This document shows, in pieces, positions 35,039 through 43,918 of a stretch of DNA of 64,000 bases. Source of the DNA: Thalassovita sp. (lineage in GTDB: Bacteria; Pseudomonadota; Alphaproteobacteria; Rhodobacterales; Rhodobacteraceae); the NCBI RefSeq assembly GCF_963691685.1, contig NZ_OY829290.1, positions 930,001-994,000 of the forward strand, in the 5' to 3' direction. The notes below the pieces were generated by a model, which saw only the letters and a list, made by a program, of their open reading frames with translations, was not told the DNA's origin and did no database searches. A program made the translations under genes and the position numbers. Position 1 is the stretch's first letter. The number at the start of each line of letters is the position of its first letter.

Positions 35039-35806
35039 CTAGTCCAATTCCTGCACGCCCCCGCCGGACACCGTCAGCACCTGCCCGCTGACCCAAGATG
35101 CCGCGGGGGAGCAGAGAAACAGCGCGGCCTTGGCGATATCTTCCGGTTCCCCCAGACGGCGGATGGGCGTGTTGCGCAGCATCCGTTCCTCAATCTCCGG
35201 CGTCAGGACCGAGGCCAGCGCCGTAGTGCGGATCGCCCCCGGCGCAATTGCGTTGACCCGGATCCCCTGCGGCCCCAGATCAAAGGCCACATTGCGGGTC
35301 AGATGGCTGACCGCCGCCTTGGACGAACCGTAGGACGCCATGCGCTGGTTTTTGTTTTCTGCCGACATCGAGGAAATGTTCAACACCGCGCCTTCACCGC
35401 TTTTGCCCAGATGCGGGGCGGCCATCTGCAACATGCGGAAGGTTGAAAAGACGTTGATCTCATAGGCCCAGCGGAAATCTTCCATCGGCATGTCAAAGGG
35501 TTTCGGCCCGCCGCCGCCCGCATTGTTGACCAGAATGTCCAAGCCACCAAATTGGTTGACCGCGGCCTCGATGGTGCGGGCAACATCGGCTTCTTGTGTG
35601 ACGTTACAGGCGATATCGAGGGCTTTGCCCCCGGCTTCGGTGATGGCATTTGCCACCGCCTCTGCCGTCTCGGCCTTCAGGTCGCTGACCACAACGGCGG
35701 CTCCTGCGCTGGCAAAGACCTCGGCGATGCCGCGTCCAATGCCGGCCCCTGCGCCGGTCACCAGCGCCACCTTACCCTCCAGTCGGAATGAATTTTTGTC
35801 AAACAT
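35039..35806 (-). CDS. Short-chain dehydrogenase/reductase (7-alpha-HSDH-like)
   Basis: A 255-residue classical SDR. The cofactor motif is TGAGAGIGRG, NNAG follows at the end of strand 4, and the catalytic Ser, Tyr and Lys are in NISSMS and YGSSK. An Asp after strand 2 (VSDLKAE) indicates preference for NAD(H). The pattern, including the C-terminal PEDIAKAALFLCSPAASWVSG, resembles 7-alpha-hydroxysteroid dehydrogenase-like enzymes, but substrate assignment in SDRs is unreliable. It is a single gene between an unknown small gene and an amino-acid transporter. Confidence 0.85.
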   Translation of the reverse strand: MFDKNSFRLEGKVALVTGAGAGIGRGIAEVFASAGAAVVVSDLKAETAEAVANAITEAGGKALDIACNVTQEADVARTIEAAVNQFGGLDILVNNAGGGGPKPFDMPMEDFRWAYEINVFSTFRMLQMAAPHLGKSGEGAVLNISSMSAENKNQRMASYGSSKAAVSHLTRNVAFDLGPQGIRVNAIAPGAIRTTALASVLTPEIEERMLRNTPIRRLGEPEDIAKAALFLCSPAASWVSGQVLTVSGGGVQELD

Positions 35807-35970
35807 GTCTGTCCCCTCGGAATTGGATCAATCAATTAGGACTTCACAGCAAGCTGCACGCTGCTGGTCTGGGGCAGACGACATAAGGAAATGCAAAGCA
35901 TCAGGCCGGCCCTACCGGTCCAACCTAATGCGTTTTTGTCAGCCGCCCATGATTGGGCAGCACATGCGGC

Positions 35971-36708
35971 CTAGGCCTCAGCAGCACTCATGCGGCGTTC
36001 CAACCAGCGCACACCGGCCGAAACGATCAGGATCAGCACCAGATATTCCAGCACCAGAATGGTGTAGATCTCCAGCGGTCGGTATTCCGAGACCACCAGC
36101 TCATTGGCTTTCCGGGTCAATTCCTGCATCCCGATGACGGAGACGAGCGAGGACATTTTCAGCATATAGACCAGCTGGTTGCCCAAAGCCGGCAGAATGC
36201 GGCGGATCGCCTGTGGCAGGATCACATAGCGCATCGTGTCGCGGTAGCTGAGGGAAATGGACTGCGCCGCCTCATATTGGCCTTTGCCGATCGACTGAAT
36301 ACCGGCGCGAAAAATCTCAGCCTGAAAGGCGCTGTCAGACATGGCCAGCGCCAAAACACCCGCCCAGAACACATTCAGGGTGATGCCGCTCAGCTGCGGC
36401 AGACCGTAGTAAACCCAGAGGATCAGCACCAGAATGGGCACTGCGCGCACAATCTCCACATAGGTGCGGTTAAAGGCACGCCAGCCGCGTTTGCTGGACA
36501 GGCCGGGCAGGGCCACCAGCAGGCCAAGTGTGATCGAAATCAGGATCGCCGTCAGCGACATGATGATGGTGTTATAGGCCCCACTCATCAGGAATTTCAG
36601 GTTGGTGAGGCCGTTTGGCGTGGTGGGATCCACGACATACCAGCCCCAGTTGTCGGAACATCCAGACAACAGCATCAACAGGGGCGCGAGGATAAGAAAA
36701 CGTTTCAT
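35971..36708 (-). CDS. Polar amino-acid ABC transporter permease
   Basis: A 245-residue permease of the His/Glu/Gln/Arg family. The EAA loop is YEAAQSISLSYRDTMRYVILPQAIRRILPALGN in sense; its key residues are the EAA-like Glu-Ala-Ala and the QAIRR turn. The membrane part starts at about residue 45. The N-terminus (MKRFLILAPLLMLLSGCSDN) is a textbook lipoprotein signal with an LSGC lipobox, unusual for a permease. It starts 9 nt after the ATPase stop. The matching binding protein is encoded divergently at 37600. Only one permease is present, suggesting a homodimer. Confidence 0.88.
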   Translation of the reverse strand: MKRFLILAPLLMLLSGCSDNWGWYVVDPTTPNGLTNLKFLMSGAYNTIIMSLTAILISITLGLLVALPGLSSKRGWRAFNRTYVEIVRAVPILVLILWVYYGLPQLSGITLNVFWAGVLALAMSDSAFQAEIFRAGIQSIGKGQYEAAQSISLSYRDTMRYVILPQAIRRILPALGNQLVYMLKMSSLVSVIGMQELTRKANELVVSEYRPLEIYTILVLEYLVLILIVSAGVRWLERRMSAAEA

Positions 36709-36717
36709 CAGGGCGCC

Positions 36718-37476
36718 TCAGTGGTTCAGGATCTGTTCAAGGAAGGTGGCACAGCGCTGCGACTTGGGCGCGGTGAAGAACTGGTCCGGCGTGCCGATCT
36801 CCACAATCTCGCCCTTGTCCATGAAGACCATTTTATCGGCCACACGGCGGGCAAAGCCCATCTCATGGGTCACCACAATCATCGTCATGCCGCTTTGTGC
36901 CAGTTCCACCATGACCTCCAGCACCTCGGCGATCATTTCAGGGTCCAGGGCTGAGGTCGGCTCATCAAACAGCAGAATGCGTGGCTCCATGCAGAGCGAG
37001 CGTGCGATCGCAACCCGTTGTTGCTGCCCGCCGGACAAATGGCGGGGAAACTTTGCGGCCTGATCGGGGATCTGCACCCGTTCCAGATAGGTCATCGCGC
37101 GGGCTTTGGCGTCTTCTTCGCTCAGCCCCAGCACGCGGCGCGGGCCAAGGGTCAGGTTTTCCAACACCGTCAGATGCGGGAACAGATTGAACTGCTGAAA
37201 CACCATGCCAACGCTGCCGCGGATCTTTTCCAGGCTGTCTTTGCTATCACTCAGCGTCACGCCATCTACGATGATTTCACCGGCCTCATGGCTTTCCAGC
37301 CGGTTGATGCAGCGGATCAGGGTGGATTTGCCGGACCCCGAGGGCCCGCAGACCACAACCCGCTCCCCCTGCGCCACATCCAGTGAGACATCTTTCAACG
37401 CCTGAAAATCATCGAAGTGTTTCGACACGTTTCGCATCGAGATCACGGCTGGGGGGGCACTGCGTGCATCCGTCAT
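36718..37476 (-). CDS. Polar amino-acid ABC transporter ATPase
   Basis: A 252-residue ATPase of the GlnQ/HisP family. Walker A is GPSGSGKST, the signature is LSGGQQQRVAIARSL, Walker B is ILLFDEPTSALD and the switch is VVTHEMGFA. The stretch VGMVFQQFNLFPHLTVLENL is characteristic of the polar-amino-acid group. It is the first gene of a two-gene unit with the permease, divergent from the binding protein by 123 nt. Confidence 0.92.
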   Translation of the reverse strand: MTDARSAPPAVISMRNVSKHFDDFQALKDVSLDVAQGERVVVCGPSGSGKSTLIRCINRLESHEAGEIIVDGVTLSDSKDSLEKIRGSVGMVFQQFNLFPHLTVLENLTLGPRRVLGLSEEDAKARAMTYLERVQIPDQAAKFPRHLSGGQQQRVAIARSLCMEPRILLFDEPTSALDPEMIAEVLEVMVELAQSGMTMIVVTHEMGFARRVADKMVFMDKGEIVEIGTPDQFFTAPKSQRCATFLEQILNH

Positions 37477-37511
37477 ATCTGTTCGTCTTCTTCTCTGTCA
37501 CCGCACGGGTT

Positions 37512-37526
37512 TGTGATTTTTTCACA
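37512..37526. promoter_or_regulatory. Inverted repeat in the divergent amino-acid transporter promoter
   Basis: TGTGA-TTTTT-TCACA, with 5-bp arms, lies between the ATPase and binding-protein starts. It is a possible operator shared by both units. Confidence 0.3.
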
Positions 37527-37599
37527 GAAGCTTACCCGTCGCACTTTCCATGTCATTCTGGCAACCTAGCTATGATCAACAGGTTGAAAAGGGAATGAC

Positions 37600-38379
37600 A
37601 TGAAGTTCTTCAAAATTGCTGCCGCCACTGCGGTATTGGCTTTCTCCGCGGTGCAGGCGACTGCTGGATCCGCGTTGAGTGATATTCTGAGCTCTGGCGT
37701 GCTGAAAGTGGGCACAACAGGCGACTGGAACCCTATGACAATGCGCAATGTCGCCACAAACTCTTATGAGGGGTATGACATTGATGTGATGACCGAACTG
37801 GCCGCCGATCTGGGGGTTGAGGTGGAATTTGTGCCGACCGATTGGAAAACCTTGGTCGCAGGCGTGACCTCGGGCCAGTACCACATCACCGGGTCGGCGT
37901 CGGTTTCGCCGTCGCGGGCCAAAACCGCCGGCTATTCGAACAGCTACTTCTCGCTGGCCACGGTGCCGCTGACGCTGAAGAAAAACGAAGGTCGTTTCAA
38001 CGACTGGGAAGATCTGAACACCGCTGATGTGTCGGTCGCCGCAACGCTGGGCACCACCCAGGAGGCACAGGTGAAACAGTATTTCCCCGATGCCACCCAC
38101 CGCATCGTTGAAGCGCCCGCGCGCGACTTCCAAGAGGTGCTGGCCGGCCGTGCCGATGCCAACATCACCTCAAACGTCGAAGCAAACAAACTGGTGGCCA
38201 AATACGATCAGCTGATGATCGTACCCGTCAGCGCCGGCCGCTCGCCGACGCCGATTGCGATGCTGCTGCCCCAGGACGATCAGGTCTGGATCAACTACGT
38301 CAACACCTGGATCGCGCTGAAACAGGAGCGCGGCTTCTTTGATGAGTTGGGCAAGAAGTGGCAGCTGCTGGCTGAGTAA
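37600..38379 (+). CDS. Amino-acid ABC transporter substrate-binding protein
   Basis: A 259-residue periplasmic protein of family 3. The signal peptide is MKFFKIAAATAVLAFSAVQA. The mature part carries GVLKVGTTGDWNPMTMRN, YEGYDIDVMTELAADLGV and EFVPTDWKTLVAGVTSGQYH, the classical opening of these receptors. GAAAAGGGA lies just upstream of the ATG. It works with the permease and ATPase encoded on the other strand. The ligand is probably a polar amino acid or related compound; the TTGDW...MTMRN pocket resembles cyclohexadienyl-dehydratase-like members, which leaves the ligand open. Confidence 0.9.
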   Translation: MKFFKIAAATAVLAFSAVQATAGSALSDILSSGVLKVGTTGDWNPMTMRNVATNSYEGYDIDVMTELAADLGVEVEFVPTDWKTLVAGVTSGQYHITGSASVSPSRAKTAGYSNSYFSLATVPLTLKKNEGRFNDWEDLNTADVSVAATLGTTQEAQVKQYFPDATHRIVEAPARDFQEVLAGRADANITSNVEANKLVAKYDQLMIVPVSAGRSPTPIAMLLPQDDQVWINYVNTWIALKQERGFFDELGKKWQLLAE

Positions 38380-38398
38380 CTACTCTACTTTTTCAAAG

Positions 38399-38427
38399 GG
38401 CAGGGCCGCGCGTCGGGCCTGCCTTTT
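38399..38427 (+). terminator. Rho-independent terminator of the binding-protein gene
   Basis: GGCAGG (38399-38404) pairs with CCTGCC (38418-38423), with an inner GC-rich loop, followed by TTTT (38424-38427). It lies 20 nt after the binding-protein stop. Confidence 0.6.
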
Positions 38428-38447
38428 CCTTTGGTGAAAGACATCCC

Positions 38448-39095
38448 ATGTTGCAGATCTATTCTGACCCCGTATCGCTCTACTGTGCCAAACTGCGCAT
38501 CCTGTTGCGCCACAAGGCCATCGATTTCGAAGAACTGGCGCCCCCCGGCGGCTACGGGTCCGACGCCTATAAATCCATCGTCCCTTCCGGCAACCTGCCT
38601 GCAATGCTGCATGATGGGTTCCAACTGGCAGATTCCGAGGCGATTGCCGAATATCTGAATGAAGCCTTCGTGGATGTGCCAATGCTGCCGGTGAACCTGC
38701 AGCTGCGCGCGAAAGCCCGCGAGAAAAGTCGCTTCCATGACACCCGGCTGGAACCCTCGGTGCGGGCGTTTTTCCCGCAGGTGGCCTATGCGGGCCGTGA
38801 TGCGGATCGCGTGAAAGCGCTTGGGGAGGCGATGAGCCAGCACCTCTCCTCATTGGATCTGCTGTTGGAACACAGCCCGCTGGACACCTCTGAGCTTTAT
38901 CTGTGTGACTGCGGCTTTGCGGTGACCTTTGCCTGGATCCACGCCTTTGAGGCGGATTGCGGCCTGCAGGTGACATGGCCAGACCGGGTGCGTGCTTATG
39001 AGGAACGCCTGCATGGCTTTGCCGCTGTGGCTGAAGAACTGGCGGCTTACAAACCGGCAATGGACGGCTACATGACCAAGGCCCATGCGCCCTAA
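38448..39095 (+). CDS. Glutathione S-transferase family protein
   Basis: A 215-residue GST. The N-terminal thioredoxin-like domain starts LQIYSDPVSLYCAKLRILL and keeps the cis-Pro (GNLPAML) and the glutathione-binding DSEAIAEYL. An all-helical C-terminal domain follows with the N-capping-type LYLCDCGFAVTFAWIHAFE. The S/Y-C pair near the start could make it a Ser- or Cys-type GST. It is a single gene between a transporter and a convergent LysR regulator. The role is detoxification or ring/thioether chemistry, not specifiable. Confidence 0.85.
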   Translation: MLQIYSDPVSLYCAKLRILLRHKAIDFEELAPPGGYGSDAYKSIVPSGNLPAMLHDGFQLADSEAIAEYLNEAFVDVPMLPVNLQLRAKAREKSRFHDTRLEPSVRAFFPQVAYAGRDADRVKALGEAMSQHLSSLDLLLEHSPLDTSELYLCDCGFAVTFAWIHAFEADCGLQVTWPDRVRAYEERLHGFAAVAEELAAYKPAMDGYMTKAHAP

Positions 39096-39099
39096 GGTG

Positions 39100-40008
39100 C
39101 TATAGCGCCTCGGAAAATCCATCCTGCGGGGTGGTCAGGCGCACGTGACGCAAAAAGGCCCGGCCGACATGGGACAGCGGCCGGTCCTCACTGGAAAAGA
39201 ACGTGGTGGTGAAATGGATCGGCGCGTTGAACCTGCGGTAGACGATCCTGTCATCAGGATAGAGCGCTGAGGGAAACGGGTTCAGAATAGACACCCCGGC
39301 GCCCGCCTTCACCATATCTGCGGCAAACTGCCAGGTGTCCGCCTCAATCACGGGCGGTTTGTACACCCCGGCCTGCGCCATGATGCGGTCAAAAGCCCCA
39401 CGGGTGATGTTGTTCTGCGTCAGCGAGATCAGGTTTTCATCGCGCAGATCCGTTGGCTCAATCTGCTCCTTCGCAGCCAGCGGATGATCGGACGGCAGCG
39501 CGCAGACGGCGGGCGAGCGGCGGAACGGAATGGTCTTCAGGCCCGAACGGGTCATGTCCACACCAACCAGCGCCAGATCACAGCTGTGTTCCAGCACATA
39601 GCGCGGCATGTCGTCATTGGTCGCGACCAAGATGCGCAGATTGTAATCCGGCTTGGCGCGCATGAAACTGGCACAGATATCAACGAGATAGCGATGGGTG
39701 TAGCTGGGCGGCGCAATCAGCGTCAGGGTTTCCCTAACCGGTTCGATCGGCCCATCGATCCGGGCCAGCGCATCAAACAGCGGATCCAGCCGCCGGTTCA
39801 GCTGCAGGGCTTCGGCGGTGGGCCGCAGACGGCCGCCATCTCTCTCAAACAGAATGTAACCTGTGCGTGCCTCGAGGTTGGCAATGGAGCGGCTGACAGC
39901 GGGTTGCGACAGGCTCAAATGGGCCGCCGCAGCCGAGGCTGTGCCGGTCTCCATCAATGCACGAAATGCTTGGTATTCGGGCAGGCTGTGCCAGTTTTTA
40001 CGCGCCAT
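39100..40008 (-). CDS. LysR-family regulator, probably of the dipeptidase/Dpp operon
   Basis: A 302-residue LysR-type regulator. The winged HTH is at residues about 10-65 (FRALMETGTASAAAAHLSLS, QPAVSRSIANLEARTG), followed by a substrate-binding-like co-inducer domain (LTLIAPPSYTHRYLVDICAS). It is divergent from the membrane dipeptidase gene, and the 75-nt gap holds an 8-3-8 palindrome of LysR-box type. By the usual rule for this family it regulates itself and the divergent operon, perhaps sensing a dipeptide or amino acid. Confidence 0.88.
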   Translation of the reverse strand: MARKNWHSLPEYQAFRALMETGTASAAAAHLSLSQPAVSRSIANLEARTGYILFERDGGRLRPTAEALQLNRRLDPLFDALARIDGPIEPVRETLTLIAPPSYTHRYLVDICASFMRAKPDYNLRILVATNDDMPRYVLEHSCDLALVGVDMTRSGLKTIPFRRSPAVCALPSDHPLAAKEQIEPTDLRDENLISLTQNNITRGAFDRIMAQAGVYKPPVIEADTWQFAADMVKAGAGVSILNPFPSALYPDDRIVYRRFNAPIHFTTTFFSSEDRPLSHVGRAFLRHVRLTTPQDGFSEAL

Positions 40009-40038
40009 TGTTGAGGTCTCGCAGCTTTCCTGATTGAT

Positions 40039-40057
40039 CTATAACTAAAAGTTATAG
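40039..40057. promoter_or_regulatory. LysR-type operator between regulator and dipeptidase genes
   Basis: A perfect inverted repeat, CTATAACT-AAA-AGTTATAG. The inner ATAAC-N5-GTTAT fits the T-N11-A LysR recognition pattern and lies between two divergent genes of which one is LysR. Confidence 0.65.
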
Positions 40058-40083
40058 CTGGCCCGATTGCCTATTACATTACC

Positions 40084-41211
40084 TTGGGTATCATCGCGGC
40101 GACCAAGACCCAACCAAAAGATTTACAACCCTTGCCTGATCGTTCCCCTGCCTTCGACCTGAAACAGCCGCTGATCTTTGATGGCCACAACGACCTCTTG
40201 CTAAAGGTCCAGCGCGCCGGCGGCCTGTCTGCCCTGTCTGATTACATGGAGGGCGGACCGGGGCATTTGGATCTGCCAAAGGCAAAGGCCGGTGGTTTTG
40301 GTGGCGGCTTCTTTGCGATCTATGTGCCCTCGGCCAGCAATGCCGATGTCGACGATCTGGAAATGCGCGAGCCCCCCTATGATCTGCCGCTGCCAGATGC
40401 CATCAACTGGGAAGATGCGATGACCGTGGCGATGTCACAGTTTGCCGTCCTCCTGCGTCTGGAGGAACAGGGCGGTCTGAAAATCGCCCGCACCGCACGT
40501 GAAATCCCCGCGATTATGGCCCAGGGCAAAGTGGCCGCCATCGCCCATATGGAAGGGGCCGAGGCAATCGACCCCGATTTTGAAACACTGGAAGTGCTCT
40601 ATGCCGCGGGCCTGCGCTCGCTTGGTCCGGTCTGGAGCCGCCCCACCATCTATGGGCACGGCGTGCCGTTTCGTTTCCCATCGGATGGCGATATCGGCCC
40701 CGGTCTGACCGATCACGGCATCCGGCTGGTGCGCCGTTGTGACGAAATGGGTGTGATGATCGACCTGTCACACCTGAATGAGGCCGGATTCTGGGATGTG
40801 GCGCGCCACAGCACCAAACCGCTGGTCGCCACCCATTCCAACGCCCATGCGCTGTCTGCCTCGGCCCGCAACCTGACCGACAAACAACTGGATGCCATTG
40901 CCGAAACCGACGGCATGGTGGGTCTGAACTTCGCCACCGCCTTCCTGCGGGAGGATGGGCGGATGGATGCGGACACGCCGCTCGATACCATGCTGCGCCA
41001 CCTCGATCACCTGATCGCGCGGTTGGGTGAAGACCGCGTCGGCTTTGGCTCTGATTTCGATGGGGCAATGGTTCCCGCCGAAATCGGCGATGTCAGCGGG
41101 CTGCCCGCCCTGCGCAAGGCCATGATGGATCATGGCTATGACGCGGCGCTTTTAGAAAAACTCTGCCACCGGAACTGGGTCCGAGTGCTGGAGGCAAGCT
41201 GGGGCCACTAA
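40084..41211 (+). CDS. Membrane (renal-type) dipeptidase, peptidase M19
   Basis: A 375-residue zinc dipeptidase of family M19. Metal ligands can be assigned in FDGHNDLL (His-x-Asp), a Glu in HMEGAEAID, His in DLSHLNEAG and His in VATHSNAHA; FGSDFDG lies near the C-terminus. These enzymes cleave dipeptides, including ones with D-residues. No ATG or GTG lies between the upstream region and the HND motif: only TTG codons at 40084 and 40132 (or ATT 40078) could start it, and none has a good ribosome site, so the start is uncertain. No signal peptide is visible, so it is probably cytoplasmic despite its name. A dipeptide transporter follows 51 nt later. Confidence 0.85.
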   Translation: MGIIAATKTQPKDLQPLPDRSPAFDLKQPLIFDGHNDLLLKVQRAGGLSALSDYMEGGPGHLDLPKAKAGGFGGGFFAIYVPSASNADVDDLEMREPPYDLPLPDAINWEDAMTVAMSQFAVLLRLEEQGGLKIARTAREIPAIMAQGKVAAIAHMEGAEAIDPDFETLEVLYAAGLRSLGPVWSRPTIYGHGVPFRFPSDGDIGPGLTDHGIRLVRRCDEMGVMIDLSHLNEAGFWDVARHSTKPLVATHSNAHALSASARNLTDKQLDAIAETDGMVGLNFATAFLREDGRMDADTPLDTMLRHLDHLIARLGEDRVGFGSDFDGAMVPAEIGDVSGLPALRKAMMDHGYDAALLEKLCHRNWVRVLEASWGH

Positions 41212-41262
41212 CCCGGCATGCAAGAAAAATCCCAGATAAAACCAACAGGAGAACGGATAGAA

Positions 41263-42858
41263 ATGTCTTATTTCAGAAAACTGATGGCGACTGCGGCAAT
41301 GGGTGTCGCGGTGGGTGTGACCGCCCTGCCTGCGATCGCAGAAACCCCGGCCAATATGCTGGTGATCGCCAACCGTATCGATGACATCACCACGCTGGAC
41401 CCGGCGCAGAGCTTTGAATTTGCGGGCTCTGACGTGCTGCGCAACGTCTATGGCAAGCTGGTCAACTTTGACCCGAACAACCTGGATGCCGGCTACCAGC
41501 CCGACCTGGCCGAAAGCTGGACCGTGTCCGAAGACGGCAAAACCATCACCTTCACCATGCGCGAAGGTGTGAAGTTCCACTCAGGCAACCCGGTGCGCGC
41601 CGAAGACGTGGCCTTCTCGCTGAAGCGTGTGGTTCTGCTGAACAAAACCCCGTCGTTCATCATCACCCAGTTCGGCTTCACCCCGGAAAACGTGGATGAA
41701 ACCATTGTGGTTGACGGCAACACCGTGTCGATCACCACCGACAAGCGTTACGCCACCTCCTTTGTTCTGAACTGCCTGACCGCAACCATCGGCGGCGTTG
41801 TCGACAAAGAGCTGGTGATGGCCAACGAAGTTGACGGCGACATGGGCAACACCTGGCTGGCCACCAACTCGGCAGGCTCGGGCCCGTACAGCCTGGCCAG
41901 CTGGAAGCCGAAGGAAAGCGTCACGCTGAACGCCAACGCCGACTACTACGGTGGCGCGCCGGCGATGAAGCGCGTGATCGTGCGTCACGTACAGGAATCC
42001 GCCACCCAGCGTCTGATGCTGGAACGCGGTGACATTGACGTGGCCCGTGACCTGAACCCGTCGGACGTTGAAGGCGTGCGCGCGGCAGAAGGTGTAGAGA
42101 TCCTGGAAGAGATGCGCGGCCGTCTGATGTATATCGCCGCCAGCCAGAAACATCCTGAGCTGTCCAAGCCTGGTGTCCGTCAGGCGCTGAAATACCTGAT
42201 CGACTATGAGGGCATGCAGAACAGCTTCCTCAAAGGCGCGTATGTCACCCACCAGAACTTCCTGCCGAAAACCTATCTGGGTGCGGTGGATGAGAACCCG
42301 TTCTCGCTGAACCTCGACAAAGCCAAGGCCCTGCTGGCCGAAGCTGGCGTGGACGGCATGGAGCTGACCATCGGTGTGCGTGAAGCGCAGGAACGTCTGG
42401 AAATCGCGCAGTCGCTGCAGAACACCTTCGGTCAGGCGGGCATCACCGTGAACCTTGAAGTGGGCACCGGCAAACAGATCCTGGGCAAATACCGCGCCCG
42501 TGAACTGGACATCTACCTGGGGGCCTGGGGCCCGGACTATCCCGATCCCCACACCAACGCAGGCACCTTTGCCTATAACCCCGACAACTCGGATGCGGCT
42601 AACGCCACTGGCCTTCTGGCCTGGCGCAACAGCTGGGACACCGGTGGTCTGACCGAAAAAACCGCCGCAGCGGTTGTTGAGGGTGACCGCTCCAAACGTG
42701 CCGAGATGTATCAGGGCATTCAGGCACAGTTCCGCGATACCTCGCCCTTTGCTGTGATGTTCCAGAAGGTTGAGCAGGCCGGTGTTGCAGACAACATCGA
42801 AGGTCTGAACCTTGGCGGCGCCATCACCGCAGTGTCTTACTGGACCGTGACCAAGTAA
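41263..42858 (+). CDS. Dipeptide/oligopeptide ABC transporter substrate-binding protein
   Basis: A 531-residue family 5 periplasmic binding protein with the signal peptide MSYFRKLMATAAMGVAVGVT ending AIA. Family features include DITTLDPAQSFEFAGSDVLR, DLAESWTVSEDGKTITFTMR and GNPVRAEDVAFSLKRV. The start at MSYFRK follows AGGAGAA by about 9 nt and gives a clean signal peptide. It heads the Dpp-type transporter genes and follows a dipeptidase, so dipeptides are the likely cargo; family 5 also includes opine, glutathione and nickel carriers. Confidence 0.9.
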   Translation: MSYFRKLMATAAMGVAVGVTALPAIAETPANMLVIANRIDDITTLDPAQSFEFAGSDVLRNVYGKLVNFDPNNLDAGYQPDLAESWTVSEDGKTITFTMREGVKFHSGNPVRAEDVAFSLKRVVLLNKTPSFIITQFGFTPENVDETIVVDGNTVSITTDKRYATSFVLNCLTATIGGVVDKELVMANEVDGDMGNTWLATNSAGSGPYSLASWKPKESVTLNANADYYGGAPAMKRVIVRHVQESATQRLMLERGDIDVARDLNPSDVEGVRAAEGVEILEEMRGRLMYIAASQKHPELSKPGVRQALKYLIDYEGMQNSFLKGAYVTHQNFLPKTYLGAVDENPFSLNLDKAKALLAEAGVDGMELTIGVREAQERLEIAQSLQNTFGQAGITVNLEVGTGKQILGKYRARELDIYLGAWGPDYPDPHTNAGTFAYNPDNSDAANATGLLAWRNSWDTGGLTEKTAAAVVEGDRSKRAEMYQGIQAQFRDTSPFAVMFQKVEQAGVADNIEGLNLGGAITAVSYWTVTK

Positions 42859-42859
42859 G

Positions 42860-43918
42860 ATGCGGGCGCAACGTACCTTCGTGAAGAGGCAGCCACGGCT
42901 GCCTCTTCCTCCATGGGTCCGAGGGTTGGTTATCACCCTCTTTTCCATCTCCATCACCATGTTGGGTCTGCTGCTGGTCACCTTTCTGATCGGTCGCGTG
43001 ATGCCCATTGACCCCGTTCTGGCTGTTGTCGGTGAACGCGCAAGCCAGGAACAATATGATGCGGTCTTCAAAGACCTTGGGCTGGATAAGCCCCTCATTG
43101 TACAGTTTTTCTACTATGTCTCGGATGTGCTGCGCGGCGATTTTGGCCAGTCCTTGCTGACGGCCCGCCCGGTTGCCGATGACATTGCCCGTGTGTTCCC
43201 CGCAACCTTTGAACTGGCCACCATCGGCATCTTACTGGGCTGTATCCTTGGCGTGCCGCTGGGTGTGATTGCCGCCGTGCGCCGTGGCTCCTGGATCGAT
43301 CAGATCGCCCGAGTTGTGGCGCTGGTGGGGTATTCCATGCCGATCTTCTGGCTGGGCCTGATGGGGCTGCTATTGTTTTACGGCATCCTCGGCTGGGTCG
43401 GCGGACCGGGCCGTCAGGGGATTTTCTATGAGGATATGATCCCCTCTGTGACCGGTATGATCCTGATTGACTCGGCACTGGCCGGGGATTGGGGCGCCTT
43501 CTGGGATGCGTTTTCCCATATCATCCTGCCGGCTTCGTTGCTGGGCTACTACAGCCTTGCCTATATCAGCCGGATGACGCGGTCGTTCATGCTGGAACAG
43601 CTTTCGGCCGAATATGTCACCACCGCGCGCGTCAAAGGCATGAGCGAATGGGCGGTGATCTGGGGCCATGCGTTCAAGAACATCCGGGTGCAGCTGATTA
43701 CCGTGATTGCGCTGTCCTATGCCAACCTGCTGGAAGGGTCGGTCCTGACCGAGATCATCTTCAGCTGGCCGGGCATCGGCAGCTATATCACCACGGCGCT
43801 GCTGTCTGCGGATATGAACGCAGTGTTGGGCGGTACTGTTGTGGTGGGGCTGGTGTTCATCTGTCTGAACGTCTTCTCCGACCTTCTTTATAAATTCTTC
43901 GATCCGAGGTCCAAATGA
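42860..43918 (+). CDS. Dipeptide-type ABC transporter permease (DppB class)
   Basis: A 352-residue permease of the DppB/OppB class: an N-terminal helix (LVITLFSISITMLGLLLVTF), the periplasmic QYDAVFKDLGLDKPLIVQF segment typical of DppB, and the EAA-type loop EYVTTARVKGMSEWAVIWGH. The start ATG is 1 nt after the binding-protein stop with a poor ribosome site, so translation is probably coupled. It overlaps dppC by 4 nt. Confidence 0.9.
   Translation: MRAQRTFVKRQPRLPLPPWVRGLVITLFSISITMLGLLLVTFLIGRVMPIDPVLAVVGERASQEQYDAVFKDLGLDKPLIVQFFYYVSDVLRGDFGQSLLTARPVADDIARVFPATFELATIGILLGCILGVPLGVIAAVRRGSWIDQIARVVALVGYSMPIFWLGLMGLLLFYGILGWVGGPGRQGIFYEDMIPSVTGMILIDSALAGDWGAFWDAFSHIILPASLLGYYSLAYISRMTRSFMLEQLSAEYVTTARVKGMSEWAVIWGHAFKNIRVQLITVIALSYANLLEGSVLTEIIFSWPGIGSYITTALLSADMNAVLGGTVVVGLVFICLNVFSDLLYKFFDPRSK

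Noticed and set aside
41581..43098. A 505-codon minus-strand frame opposite the peptide-binding protein
   Set aside because: Shadow of a well-supported gene; crosses the gene boundary into the permease with no start signal.
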